Of a DNA stretch of 64,000 nt, positions 23,837-34,725 are shown one piece after another. The notes below the pieces were generated by a model that had not been told where the DNA came from, searched no databases, and saw nothing but the letters and a program-made list of their open reading frames with translations. Position 1 is the stretch's first letter; each line of letters starts with the position of its first letter. Position numbers and translations under genes: made by a program. This stretch comes from Uloborus plumipes (lineage: Eukaryota; Arthropoda; Arachnida; Araneae; Uloboridae), in the NCBI GenBank assembly GCA_038373865.1, contig JAXGGA010001583.1, positions 1 to 64,000 of the forward strand, read 5' to 3'.

Positions 23837-24026
23837 CAGGGCCTGATTACTGAATAGGACAACTAGGCCGTGGCCTACCCGATGTTATTGGGCCTCCAAA
23901 ATGCTAAAATTACGTCAGGCTAAGGTCAAAAATTGTTTTAGACAATGGTTAAAATTGTAAAGTTTGAATAAAGGGGCCCCAGAAAAGCACTGGTCTAGAA
24001 ACTCGGGATATATTATTCGGGCCCTG
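23837..24026. mobile_element. hAT MITE, CAGGGCCTGATTAC family, copy 1
   Basis: CAGGGCCTGATTACTGAATA to ...TATTCGGGCCCTG, flanked by TTGGCTAA and TTGACTAA (7 of 8). The same family is at 43634. Confidence 0.8.
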
Positions 24027-24099
24027 TTGACTAAGGAGAATCATTTTTTACAATCGACATTAGCCCCAAGGCTGTTAATTCGTCTCTCAGAGCTAGATT

Positions 24100-24330
24100 A
24101 ACATGTTATCCCAGGTGACGGCGGCCGAACATCAAAATCACACTTCTGCGAATCTTTCGAAAGCGTGTGTCCCTCTCCTCCCTTATCTCGCGCGGGTGCC
24201 TTGTCATCAGCTCCTCAAACACGCCACACGGCAAACTTTCGATATCAGCTGCCGGCGCCGTTTTCAAAGCTCACCCTCGTTCTATTATAAGCCGACTTGC
24301 TTCACAGTTGCCTAGAAACGCAGGTATTGC
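24100..24330 (+). promoter_or_regulatory. GC-elevated island 5 with TATAAG, candidate caudal promoter or enhancer
   Basis: GC-elevated DNA lies 0.7-0.9 kb before the homeobox exon. TATAAG at 24286-24291 is followed about 20 bases later by TTCACAGTTG and then CGCAG|gtattg, which could be a small noncoding first exon with a donor. This is a weak pattern and could be chance. Confidence 0.25.
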
Positions 24331-25013
24331 CGCTTTCGCACAGAAAAAAAATCACGCAACTTTGAATTTTTTCATGTATTCTTTTTTTTAATCAAACATT
24401 TTTTGGTGCGATGTACAGGTTAATCAGGGATTTTGAAACTGTTGGTCTGACAGAATACCACTATATGTTTTTTTGAGTTATTTTGCACAATTATCCGATT
24501 TTTGTCAAAGGTTTATTTAATTGTGTACATTAGTTAAATAATTATAGTAAGCTCTCGATTACCAGCAGCCCTTCACCTTTCTTTCTTTCTTGCTATAATT
24601 AACTGAATTTGCACAAAGAACTAGCAGAGTTTCAGCAGTGTCCTTCATTTGTGTAGCAATAATAGAAATGACTGCCATCCTTATAAAAATAGATGCATTT
24701 ATGCTATATCCAAGAATTAAATTAAAAGAAACGTATTTACAGAACGACGTAACAAAACATACAACTGACAAGATAATTAACTTAGAACTCATTGCCAAAA
24801 CGTACAGACGAATGTTTAAATACTTTTAAGAGATGCAAAGATTTGCATACAGGTTAATCAAAGCAAACCGTACAGTCAATTTACTACAGAAAATGTAAAT
24901 TCCTACAGAGTTTAGGAAAGCAGACACCTTTTAACTTAACATTGTTTAAATACTTTGCCATTGGAAAGGTTTGCAATGCATAATAGTACATCATCTTCCT
25001 TTGTTTATTTCAG
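24331..25013. other. Intron sequence before the caudal homeobox exon
   Basis: AT-rich. On the minus strand an open stretch of about 82 codons (about 24574-24820) with hydrophobic segments is noted in the findings. It is not secure enough to call a gene. Confidence 0.5.
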
Positions 25014-25414
25014 GAAAGACAAGAACCAAAGACAAGTATCGTGTGGTATACACAGACCATCAAAGATTAGAACTAGAGAAAGAATTCCACTACAGCAGGT
25101 ACATCACAATTCGCAGAAAATCGGAACTGGCGTCTGTGTTAGGGTTATCAGAGCGGCAAGTGAAGATCTGGTTCCAGAACAGGAGGGCCAAAGAACGAAA
25201 ACAGGCCAAAAAAAGAGAAGAACTGCTTCAGAAAGGCAAAGACGGATCTGTTGTCCAGGGAATGACCATCAACGCGATAGCATCGCCCACAAACTTGTGC
25301 CATCAAATGGGTGGGACACTGAATGTCTTCAAGCCTCTGGCGCACTTTGACCACGAGGTAGGCACCAGAAATCTACAGATGTACCAAGTTTCAGAAGGAA
25401 CTTTATGTAAATAA
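25014..25414 (+). CDS. cad: Caudal/Cdx homeobox protein, exon with homeodomain and C-terminus (gene partial)
   Basis: Caudal/Cdx proteins are sequence-specific DNA-binding transcription factors of posterior axis and gut patterning. The exon opens after a strong acceptor (ttgtttatttcag) in phase 1, so the upstream exon supplies the first G of a Gly codon. It reads [15 protein letters not shown], the hallmark Cdx entry to the homeodomain. The 60-residue homeodomain spans about 25028-25207. Helix 3 reads [17 protein letters not shown], with Trp48, Phe49, Gln50, Asn51 and Arg53 all present. A basic KQAKKREE tail follows, then about 55 unrecognised residues and a TAA at 25412-25414. Cdx genes commonly have an intron just before this point, which fits. 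The upstream exons with the N-terminal activation region and YPWM-like motif were not found and may lie left of the window or in unrecognised DNA. A GAG|gtaggc donor at 25357/25358 could give another C-terminus. The family call is secure; the exact 3' end is not. Confidence 0.95.
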
Positions 25415-26338
25415 GCTGTTGTGTATATATGTGTAGAAAATAATTGCGTTGTTTTGGACGAACTGTCGTCCAGAAATGAATCAGATGGTGCATCATGCAT
25501 TGTGAGGTCCCCCAAGAAGATTACCTTGCATAAAACCCATGTTGCAAATTCTTGATGAGCACTAGCCACAGGAGAGCTGGCAATATTCCTAAGTCGTGAT
25601 ACACATTTTAAAAGATGGCAATGAGTCGGAACCTTTCATACAGGTCATCGATCTTCTTTCGTTCTCTTCTCCCCCTCACCCCCTCTCAAAGAAAAAATCA
25701 AAGTAGTTAACACTTTCTGACCCAAATTTTATCTTAAAATTTTTTATTGCTGTTTGAAATTATACAACAAAAGCATAATGTGGATTTTATTTTTTCTCTT
25801 TCTCTCTTTATGTGTTCAGAGCGTTCGGAAAAATATCTGGCAAAGTTTTGAAAAGTGTTAGATGGGGGTGAATACAAAAGCATTCGTAATATATTGTGTG
25901 TCCCCTGCAGTGTTAGAAATAAGCAGTCGGTAGTCACATTTTGTGATTAAAAGTTCTTATTTGGCACCTAGATTTCCAACATTAAGCGTCAAAGTTGACA
26001 CCTAGAACTTTGGATTGCATTGAAGCTTCTTTTCTCTAACTCATCCTTTCATCATCTGTAATTGATCCAAATGATAAATTGGTACATAAAAGTAATTTCA
26101 AATTCAATCAATTTTGATTTTAAAAACCATTTCCTTCCGTGTATTTTACAGATCTTTTCTTAAATATGATGCTATCTGCAATATGGAGAACTTTTCTTTA
26201 CATTTACACTTTATTCTTTAAAAATGGCACCTATGTTTTTCACATTGACCGCCTAAAAATTTCAGCTAAGAGTCTTCATAATGCTTAAATTTAAATTCTT
26301 ATTTCTAACACTGTCCTGCATTTCTCCAGTAGGTGTGA
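25415..26338 (+). other. Presumed 3' UTR and downstream region of caudal
   Basis: No AATAAA signal is seen before the MITE at 26339; the nearest (about 26370) lies within the MITE. Nothing else is recognised. A stretch at about 25800-25905 resembles 27185-27290 in reverse at low identity. Confidence 0.4.
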
Positions 26339-26484
26339 GGGCCCTACTCCACATTGACGTAAAGCAGAAAAATAAAGCAGACACGTAAACTGGATTACAA
26401 TAGTGTTCCTATGGAAAATACCCGGATTTTCGGTTTCTGCCTTCGGTTTCGGTCGCGTTTTACGCTGATGTGGAGCCAGGGCCC
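26339..26484. mobile_element. PIF/Harbinger-like MITE, copy 2 (opposite orientation)
   Basis: Begins GGGCCCTACTCCACATTGAC and ends ...GGAGCCAGGGCCC, flanked by TGA and TAA. The interior matches copies 1 and 3 in reverse. It lies about 0.9 kb downstream of the caudal stop codon. Confidence 0.8.
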
Positions 26485-26663
26485 TAAATCTAGCATTACA
26501 GCTGCCGCATTGCCCCTCTGTTTCGACTCTCTTACACAGCACCCACCACTTTCATGAGGTACAGTACTCCTTTAGTAACTTGACCTCCGACATCTACAAT
26601 GTCTCTTTTTCGGGTAATAGAAAAGGGTAACTGGCACTGGATTGAGTTTGATTACTTTCTTAC

Positions 26664-27026
26664 CCTGCAAAAAATGAACTGTTGTTTTTACAGTATAATA
26701 CTGGCAGCCGAGGTTCCAATTTAAAACTAAAATGCTCAGTAATAAACTGCTGAACTAGCAATTTTACAGTTTCTTACTGTAAATTTAACATTTTTACAGG
26801 TTATTGCCGTAAAATTTAGCTGTATTATACTGTAAAAACAACAGTATAATACTGGCAGCCGAAGTTGCAGTTCGAAACTGTAAAATGCACGGTAATAAAC
26901 AGTAAAATTAGCAATTTTAGTTTATTACTGTAAAATTTGAAATTTTAGTACTGTAAAGTTAGCAATTTTACATTTTATTACTGTAAAATTAGCTGCATTA
27001 TACTGTAAAAACAACATTCATTTTTT
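26664..27026. repeat. ACTGTAAAA palindromic repeat block G (two copies fused)
   Basis: It starts CCTGCAAAAAATGAACTGTT. A second internal start (CAACAGTATAATACTGGCAG) is at about 26839, and the end is CAACATTCATTTTTTC. It has the same units as the other blocks, with no foreign insertion. Confidence 0.85.
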
Positions 27027-29040
27027 CTTGTAGAAGATTTTGTTTCGAAATGAAACAATAATTACAGCATGCAAAACAACCCATGAAAGGGGACGAGTGA
27101 CGTTTTTACGTGATTGCCAATCAATAGTCAACAAATGTTTACATAGTCGCAGCAAACTAAAGGTTGTTTATATGATCCGGGCATGCATTATACTTCGAAT
27201 ACTTTTATGCTTGTCCCTCTCTAACCCCTTTCAAAATTTCGTCGATCATTTTCCAATAAATGTAAATGCATGTTCTGCAGAGCAGAAAAACAAGTTTTCC
27301 ATTTGACATTAGAAAAGAGCACTGTGATTCTCTCTCAAAGATTACTGACACTTTCCTAATTGGAATCACGCAGGCAGAAAAGGTTAATTAAGGTTTCATT
27401 TGGATGAAATAAATGTTTTTATAAAGTATTCCTGTAAAACAGTGAAACTGTTCCCAGAGGAAGAGTATTGAATTTGTAAATTTTTAGGCTTTAATATGAA
27501 ATATAATTTTATTATTGCATATTATACTGTATGTCTCTAGAAAATAATACATTCTAACAATAATAAATTGATTTAAATGCAAAGCAAAAGCATCGTAATT
27601 GCTGTACAGACGAATTTTTCGTCTGTTACTCGAGTTTCATATCGATCGAGACAGCCACAGAAAACTGAAAGAACACAACGTGGTATAAGAGGGCAAAGCA
27701 CAGTGCAGCTCTGACATGGCTACGTATTTCAGTACCACCAAAGACTTCTGTCACTGTCGCTAACGTTATGTAAGAGCATTACGATGCGTTGAATTTGTTT
27801 TACAAATGTTTATTGGCATTAAATTTTTTTCAAACCTTATTTTGTAATGGTAGAAACTATTGATTGTTTTATGGAAGCCTATTTTTACAAAGCAATGAAA
27901 TAATGTTATATAATTTTAAGTATATAAGTTTTATAACTCGAATATTCCTTTATCACGAAGTGTTCATGTTATGCCCAGACTTTTGAGAAAGCCTGTGGGA
28001 ACTTCTTATAAGAGTAGCTTCATTTTTATGTCACACTAATTGTCCTTTTTTTTCCTTAAGTCTTTCAAAAAATAAGATAATTAGTGATTTAAAGTTTAAA
28101 CAGCAAAATTTACATGTAGTCTGACCTTTAATTGTCAAGTATCTTGATGCACTGCTCACATAACGCACCAAGCTGCTTCGTTCCTAAACGAAACGCAGGG
28201 GACTTGTAGGGAAACTATGTTACGACTCAAAAGATTTTCCTCAAGTTCTGGAACAAGCCAAACAGCTTTCAACTACGTTTCAGCTCAGGTGAGAAATTTT
28301 GAACTATGTACATAATAAAAAATCAAATTTATATAACTTAAAATTTAGCAAATTTATCTTGTATAGTTTAAATCGTTGTTTTTATATACTGAATAATAGT
28401 TAGCAGGAATGATCTAGAAATGCATTTGTAATGTGATGCTCTGTTTTGAATTATGAGTATTATAGACCGACTCTGATAAATTTACCTCCGATGGCTGAGA
28501 CGTAAATTAATTCATTTGTTAAAATAGCTCTGATGAAAACCAGTTTCTGATGACTATTGGCATTGTGCCTGAGAATTTCTGTTTCAACTTAAACTTAAAT
28601 GAGATGAGCATCTTTTAACCGTAGTCCACAGACTATGCAAATCTTAACAATCTCCACTTTTCTACATAGACACTAACAATGATGTACACACCGTTTTGAC
28701 GATTTCGATACTGTGTTTCTACAATTTTCCATCCCATTCTACGAAATAAAAAAAAATGTTCTTACCAAGTCAACTGAAAATGTTTTGCTGTTGCTTTTTG
28801 TATCAAGAGATTTATACGAAAACAACAACTTTTATGCTTACCAAAGGAGATCACTCAAATAGTATAATAATGAAAAAAAAAAGAATGATAATAATAATAA
28901 ATAAGTAAAATATGTAGCAATCAAAAGTCTTCGGAGATTTTTTTTTTGCTATCCTGCTAGGTCTTAGTCTGCAAAATAATACGAAAACCTCCAAATTTAA
29001 AGACTTTGTGAAAAATTAAAGTACCACCCGATTTCACCTT
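27027..29040. other. Unassigned intergenic sequence
   Basis: AT-rich. The palindrome CAGACGAATTTTTCGTCTG is at about 27606-27624. No gene, RNA or clear transposon ends. Confidence 0.5.
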
Positions 29041-29343
29041 CACTGTTGAAACTACAGGCTGTTTTAAAGGCACCTTTAAGGGGTAAATGTTGCAGCATAA
29101 GGAGCACCCCCTGTATGGGGGGTGCTGCTTATGCTGAAGGTGCCACTTGACTCCCTATGGTACCCTTGAAGTTGCCATTTGGCTCCCTGTGGTAATCTTG
29201 GGGTGCTATGGGTTAGCCATGGGGTCCCATAATTCACTCATAGGGTGCTACATGAAGTCAAATGGCACCCTTCAGGGGGTGAAGCTTGTGCTACAACGTT
29301 TTAACCTTAAAGGTGCCTTGTGCAACCTGTAGTTTTAACAGTG
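29041..29343. mobile_element. MITE with TIRs of about 40 bases (CACTGTTGAAACTACAGG)
   Basis: CACTGTTGAAACTACAGGCT at the left pairs with ...AACCTGTAGTTTTAACAGTG at the right, and GGCACCTTTAAGG pairs with CCTTAAAGGTGCC. Inside are GGAGCACCCCC/GGGGGGTGCTGCTT palindromes. No clear TSD, so the family is unknown. Confidence 0.7.
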
Positions 29344-29400
29344 TTCTAGATGTGGCAGGATATCCATCTGCAAAGCGTGCGCAATGTGTTTTTGGGGCAA

Positions 29401-29437
29401 AAATTTGGCAAGTTTCTCACCGAAACTTGCCAAATTT
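29401..29437. repeat. Perfect 16-bp hairpin
   Basis: AAATTTGGCAAGTTTC, a loop of 5 bases (TCACC), then the exact reverse complement. It lies in otherwise unassigned DNA. Confidence 0.9.
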
Positions 29438-30785
29438 AGCGACTTTTCTTAAAATTTTGAAAGATTTCAAGACCTCATCCTCATACTTTTATCACAGGGT
29501 CCTGAGGGCATTGTTTTATGCATTCAAAAGCATGTTTTATGCTCTTTTGATTTCAATTTATTCAGATTTTTTTTTCATTACTACACTCGAAATGTTTCCT
29601 GGTAAGAATACGATTGTTTTACTTCTTTAAAAAAAAGTTTCTTTTTTAAGTACTATAAATATGTTGGGAAATTTGGATTTGGAAACGGAACATTTCTTTC
29701 TAAATTTAACATATGAATGCGCAATTTTTAAAAAAAAAGTGTTTGCAGATTAATATGTTGCATTTAGAAAAAGATGTTTATTTTGTACTGGCGGGGATGT
29801 CTGCTGCTCATGATTTTGGAATGACAGTGATGCTGTCTAGTTACTGAAAAATTGTGTCTAGTTTATCGAAAGATGTTTTGCAACTTTTGTTGGACAAGAG
29901 CGAAGATACTATGCTGTGTAATAATTATAGTATTGATCCTATGTACATATATAAATGAAATAAATTATTGTTACGTTGTATATGTAGTGTCATATTCATT
30001 CTATTAAACCTTTTTTGTGTGGAAAAATGAAAGCTTAGCAGTGACAAATCCTGTTTTCAATTCAAAATAATACTATGAACCACTACTCTTATAAAAATGA
30101 ATGGACCTCTCACTTTTGAAAATTCCTGTATCTTCAATCGATAAATTCGTCATTTACGACGAATCTTTCCCTGCTGGGTAAGAAATTTATACTCTGATAG
30201 TCGCTGATAGAGCTCTGATAGTAGTGTAAGTTTTGTCAGTTTGACAAACTGTACTCTTCATACAGTGGACGCTGCTTTCTATAATTACGGTTAATGTTGT
30301 CAGTCGCTTAAGATCCCCCCCCCCCCTTAAACCAGCGACAAAATTAATATTAAAAAAAAACATCTCTCTCTTATTTTTGTTTTCAAAATTTTTTCTGAAA
30401 TCAGGTGAGAAAAACGTATTTATCTCCCTATGTAATCAGGGAATTATTCTCGCCATGAAGACATAATACAGACAGGAAATACATTCAAACGTCCTTGAAA
30501 ATATGAAGAACTCAAAATCTTAGAGTAAATCTCTTAGCCATTAAAGCTAAAGATTCAGAAGTCAAGATAACTACATTCATTTCATATCAAAAAATATGAA
30601 TTCAAATTATCAATAGAAATCACCATTAAACTTTTATCGTTTTATTATATGATGACCGGCCCCCTAACTCCCATTTGGAGCTGGGCCGTAGTTTCTAATT
30701 AAACTGACGTGACTTCTTGCCGGCCCTGTCTATAAGAGGTTTCTTCTTAAACTTAAATATGAGTGTTCACACCGTGCAATTAAAT
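29438..30785. other. Unassigned AT-rich sequence
   Basis: No gene is recognised. TACAGTGGACGCTGCTTTCT at about 30263 resembles a pogo/Tigger terminal sequence, but no partner end was found. Confidence 0.45.
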
Positions 30786-32699
30786 CAGGGACGTTGGAAC
30801 CGGGGAGCTCGAGCTCCCCCTGGAATATTTCAGATCGGCTCAGCTTTTCTTACTACAACTTTTGTAGCACAATTTTTACTTCAAACCGGTTTTCAAATGT
30901 GATTTACAGTACTGTGCAAATAAAATTGCACAAACGCTTTTTTTTTTTAAGAATTGTCCCATTCTCAGGAACTTCACATTTTCTCAATATTATCAAAAAT
31001 CTTCCAAAATTACGTTTTTAAACCTACAATTTAGAAAAATTGCCTGGGATGATTTTCCATGGATTTTGCTACTCCAGTTTCTGCCCCTAATGTGACCAAA
31101 GATGGCCAACAATTCGCTTTTAAGACTTCTATTTCAAAACATTTCTATCCTCTAACTAAAGTCAACCAAAAATCTTTGAAAGTCATTGTTTTAAATTTAG
31201 TCTTTGGAAATTTCTCCGGGAGAAATGTTTGAGACTTCATGTTTCTGAGCAAATATTACATCTAAAACGAAGTTCATACTTTTATTCACAAAAAATGTCA
31301 ATTTGAAAATTAATGACTTCATAGTTGAGCTTGTGCGTAAAGAGTGAAAATTCTGTCTTCGCCCCCCCCCCCCCCCCAATATTGGCATAGCCAGGCCCGG
31401 ATTACCCATTAGGCCATCCTAGGCCCTGGCCTAGGGGCGCAAGCTGGAAAGGGTGCATATTGAGGGGGAAAAATTATTCATAGTTCGTTGATAAAATAAA
31501 TAAATAAACAAAAAAGGAAGGAAGAAAGAAAGAAAAAAAGAACGCGACACGCTAGTATATGGAGAAAAATGTTCAATTAGAACGGATTGAAACATGCCCG
31601 AAAAAAATTGGAAAGTTGGGGGCGTAAAGCTTGAGTCGGAATAATTCTGGTCTAAGCAAATACTTTTCAATACTTTCAATTTGAACAATCATTTCTTGAA
31701 AATATAACACACAGGAAAATTAGTAACAGCCATAGTATAGAAAATGGTCTATTATAAAACTTATTTATGAAATAATTTTTCTCTTGATGTCTTTAAATCA
31801 TGTCAGTAAGTTTGTTTTGCAATTCATAATTTATTAATTTATATTTATTTAAAACAGTCAACCCACAGGGGCGAACGAAGTTTAAATTTTTGGAAGTGGG
31901 GCATATTAATCAATTTACCGAATGATAAAATACGAGCCTACACAAGTTCCAACATTTAACGAAAAGAGACATTAGACACCCTTATAAAAATTTATTACAA
32001 ATTTGCTTCCGAATTTGCCAAACTGACACATCAATTGGCGAATAAGAAAATTTTGGAGAGTTAGCAATGACCTCACGTCCGAGCTCCGCTGTTAACAAAT
32101 ATTGCTTATTTTGTACTCAAAATATTTACCATAGACTGCTTTAGCTCTCAACAGACACATGCATCGTATAACAAGTTCCTAATAAATAATTTCTAACGCA
32201 CAATTTTATATATTTTATTTATAATTATATCAGTTATTGGGGTTCACTTCCAACATATTATTTTTCAAAATATTTTAATGAAGGTCAAAACAAAGTGGAT
32301 AAAAATCAGGACATGCCTTGAAATATGTTTGAAATAGAAGAACAATTAAAGAGAGGGATAAAACAATTGTGATTAAAGGAGCATCAACATTCTAATCTTT
32401 CTAAGGTAGAAAATGAAAGAAAAACAAAAGTGTATCAAGAAGTTCAAGAGCTATGCTTTTTAAATTTAAATAAAATAAATTAAAAATTACTTTAAGCTAT
32501 CATTGCTAAATATCTCCTCAGCCCAAAACATTATTATTCTTTTTTTCTGAGGCCATAGACGTTTGTTTTTCAATTTCATTATGGAAAAAAATAAAACTGT
32601 TTTTTGAAAAGGAAAGCGCGAGACAAGATGTTTTACAACATATTTTCAAGAATAACTAAAAGTTTAGCGACGTAGTGAATAAGGGAAGGGAGCGTTTCC

Positions 32700-33770
32700 G
32701 AGCCTAATATCTTAAATTCACGTCAGCAAAGCAAACTAAAATTGTGTTTTAATAATTTTAATTTCGAAACATTCCATGGGAGATCCCTGAATCCGCTTCA
32801 ATTTTCACCTTCAAAGATTATCTAATCTTGCTTTTTATATGAAACGTTCATTTTAAAAAGTTTCCAAGTGAGACTTAACGAACACCATCCTTTCCCATAA
32901 CATCAAAAGTGATCTTCAACCTCGCATTTAGGACTTAAACTTAAATGTCGAAAATTTTCTGAGGAGAGTCCAGAAACCAATTTTCTCCCCTTACATCATC
33001 GAAGATTTTCAACAATTTTATTTATCTGATTTCAACGGATCTGTCAAGGAGGGTCCTCACCTCGACCCCTCCTAACATTTGAAACCCTCCTAAAATTTCA
33101 AAATTTTTTAAAAAGAGATGATTTCTCAACTCCCATCTGTTCACCCAGCACTGTTAGATGCATTAGAATTTTTTACAAATGCATATTTCGAAATTTTTTC
33201 TCTATGGAAAGCTCTCAAGCGCCCCACCTCCACATCATAACAAACCGCAAGATCGAAAACTTTTTCGGGAAGTGGCCCTGACCTCAGGTCTCTCCCACCG
33301 AGGGACGTCATTTCAAGTTTTTCCAGGGGGGGGGGGCAAATGACCCCCCTGCCCCCTAAATGACGGGGCTGTTTCCAACTCATTAAAAATTGTCTAAAAT
33401 CTCGTGTTTTGGGTCTCAATTTTAATAAATATTCCCAAACAGCCTCCCGTTTCCGGCATTCAGTCCTCATCTAACACTATTCAAATCGTCTAATTGTTTT
33501 CATTACTTCAATTCCGACACATTTACCAAAGCAAATTACTGAACCCAATCGTCTAAAATTGCATTTTAGGATCTCGGGAGAGCTCTCCCGATTTCCGCCT
33601 TTCCAAAGCATCATTAAAGTTCGTCAAAATTTTAGGTTTCGAAAGGGGTGAGGAGGAGTCTTCAAACTCATTCTTTTATCAAACATCATCAAAGCTGACT
33701 CACACTTGCTTATGTAGGACTTCAATTCCGAAAACTTACCCGGGGGGGGGAGAGCAGGGGTAAGCGACTG
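32700..33770. repeat. Degenerate tandem repeat of about 100-base units with C-rich segments
   Basis: The recurring pattern is a short phrase such as CATCAAAGATxxTCTAAAAT, then TTTAGGxxTTCAATTTCxAA, then a pyrimidine-rich run such as GAGAGCTCTCCCG or CCCCTGCCCCC. The same pattern appears at about 31020-31200, 41600-42620, 54830-54960 and 63210-63330. Units are too diverged to give a precise consensus by eye. Confidence 0.55.
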
Positions 33771-33794
33771 ACATCTTTAGGGCAAAACAGTATG

Positions 33795-33948
33795 TATTTT
33801 GTAACATTCAAAGAAAAATATACGTTGTGATATCGGGCTTTTCAACTGGATTATTATACATACCATTAAATTCAGCTTAAAAATTACAATAATCCAGGAG
33901 AAAAGATCGTTTCCACAACGTATATTTTGCTTTGAATGTAACAAAACA
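33795..33948. repeat. Long hairpin of about 155 bases
   Basis: TTTTGTAACATTCAAAG ... TATACGTTGTG is mirrored by CACAACGTATA ... CTTTGAATGTAACAAAA, with a further match (CTGGATTATT/AATAATCCAG) inward. Arms are about 55 bases around a short centre. It could be a solo MITE or an RNA hairpin source. Confidence 0.75.
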
Positions 33949-34725
33949 CTTACAATTTTGCTTAAAAAATATCAATAATCTTTAAAATTGCGCGTTGAAT
34001 TGCCCTGCTGCGAGTTGTTCCATTACCTTCCGATAAATGGCATAAAATTGCATTTTGAAAACTTAAATTTCAACAAATTCCCGAGGAACCACATTTGAAC
34101 CTTTCTTTTTCGAGCATTGTCAGAGGAATACGAAAAAAAAAGGGAGGAAAGAAAGAAAAAAACAAAATTATAAATCAGTTCATCAAATGGGGCGGGGAGG
34201 GGGGAGATTCGATTTTGATAGGGTTCGGATGTGTGAGGTGGGGCGTAGTTTCTAAGTTTGGCCTAGGGCGTAAATCGACCTTAATCCGGCTCTGGGCACA
34301 GCACCGCACCGAGCTCCCCCTGGTTTTAAAGTTCCTACGCCACTGGATTGAATTAACATTTATTCAGCACTTTTTAGTACTGCGGACCTTACTTTTAGGA
34401 ATTCTGCCTAAGAGCAGGAGCAATGTTGTCATTAACATTATCATTATATGCCGTATAAACAAAAAAATCATGTTCACAAATTTTATCCATCGGCTATCGG
34501 AAACAAAGTAGAGATTGAGAAACGTTGACATTTAGTACATTCTGCTGTCACTTATTAACATTGTTGCCACAGCATCCTGAGCAGTAGCGCAGGTAGGGGG
34601 GGGGGGAGGAGGCGTGACAACCAAGTTCCACTTTTGTCCTTACTGAAAGAGATTGTGCGTTTCAAAGGGGGAGGGGGGGGGTATACTTCTTTATGGAATA
34701 AGGAGCATTTACTAAAAGCAAAATA

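Larger units (their letters stand above)
31392..34294. mobile_element. Nested hAT-like element of 2.9 kb, CAGGCCCGGATTA ends
   Basis: CAGGCCCGGATTACCCATTA and GGCCTAGGGGCGC at the left pair with GGCCTAGGGCG and ...TTAATCCGGCTCTG at the right. The flanks GGCATAGC and GGCACAGC match at 7 of 8. No transposase frame. The interior holds the degenerate C-rich repeats (32700-33760) and a 155-base hairpin. Confidence 0.7.
30786..34345. mobile_element. Outer hAT-like element, CAGGGACGTTGGAAC ends
   Basis: CAGGGACGTTGGAACCGGGG at the left and ...AAGTTCCTACGCCACTG at the right, with GAGCTCCCCCTGG just inside both ends. The flanks AATTAAAT and GATTGAAT agree at 6 of 8. Most of its length is the nested element 31392-34294. 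Confidence 0.6.

Noticed and set aside
24955..25350. 131-codon frame and a minus-strand frame over the caudal exon
   Set aside because: Shadows of the homeodomain exon in other frames.
30717..31021. Frames reading GRWNRGARAPPGI and similar
   Set aside because: Translation of the GC-rich left end of the hAT-like element at 30786.
33141..33470. 109-codon minus-strand frame
   Set aside because: It lies within the degenerate C-rich repeat; no domain.
34095..34511. 138-codon frame
   Set aside because: It crosses the right ends of two nested hAT elements, so it is a chance fusion of transposon sequence.
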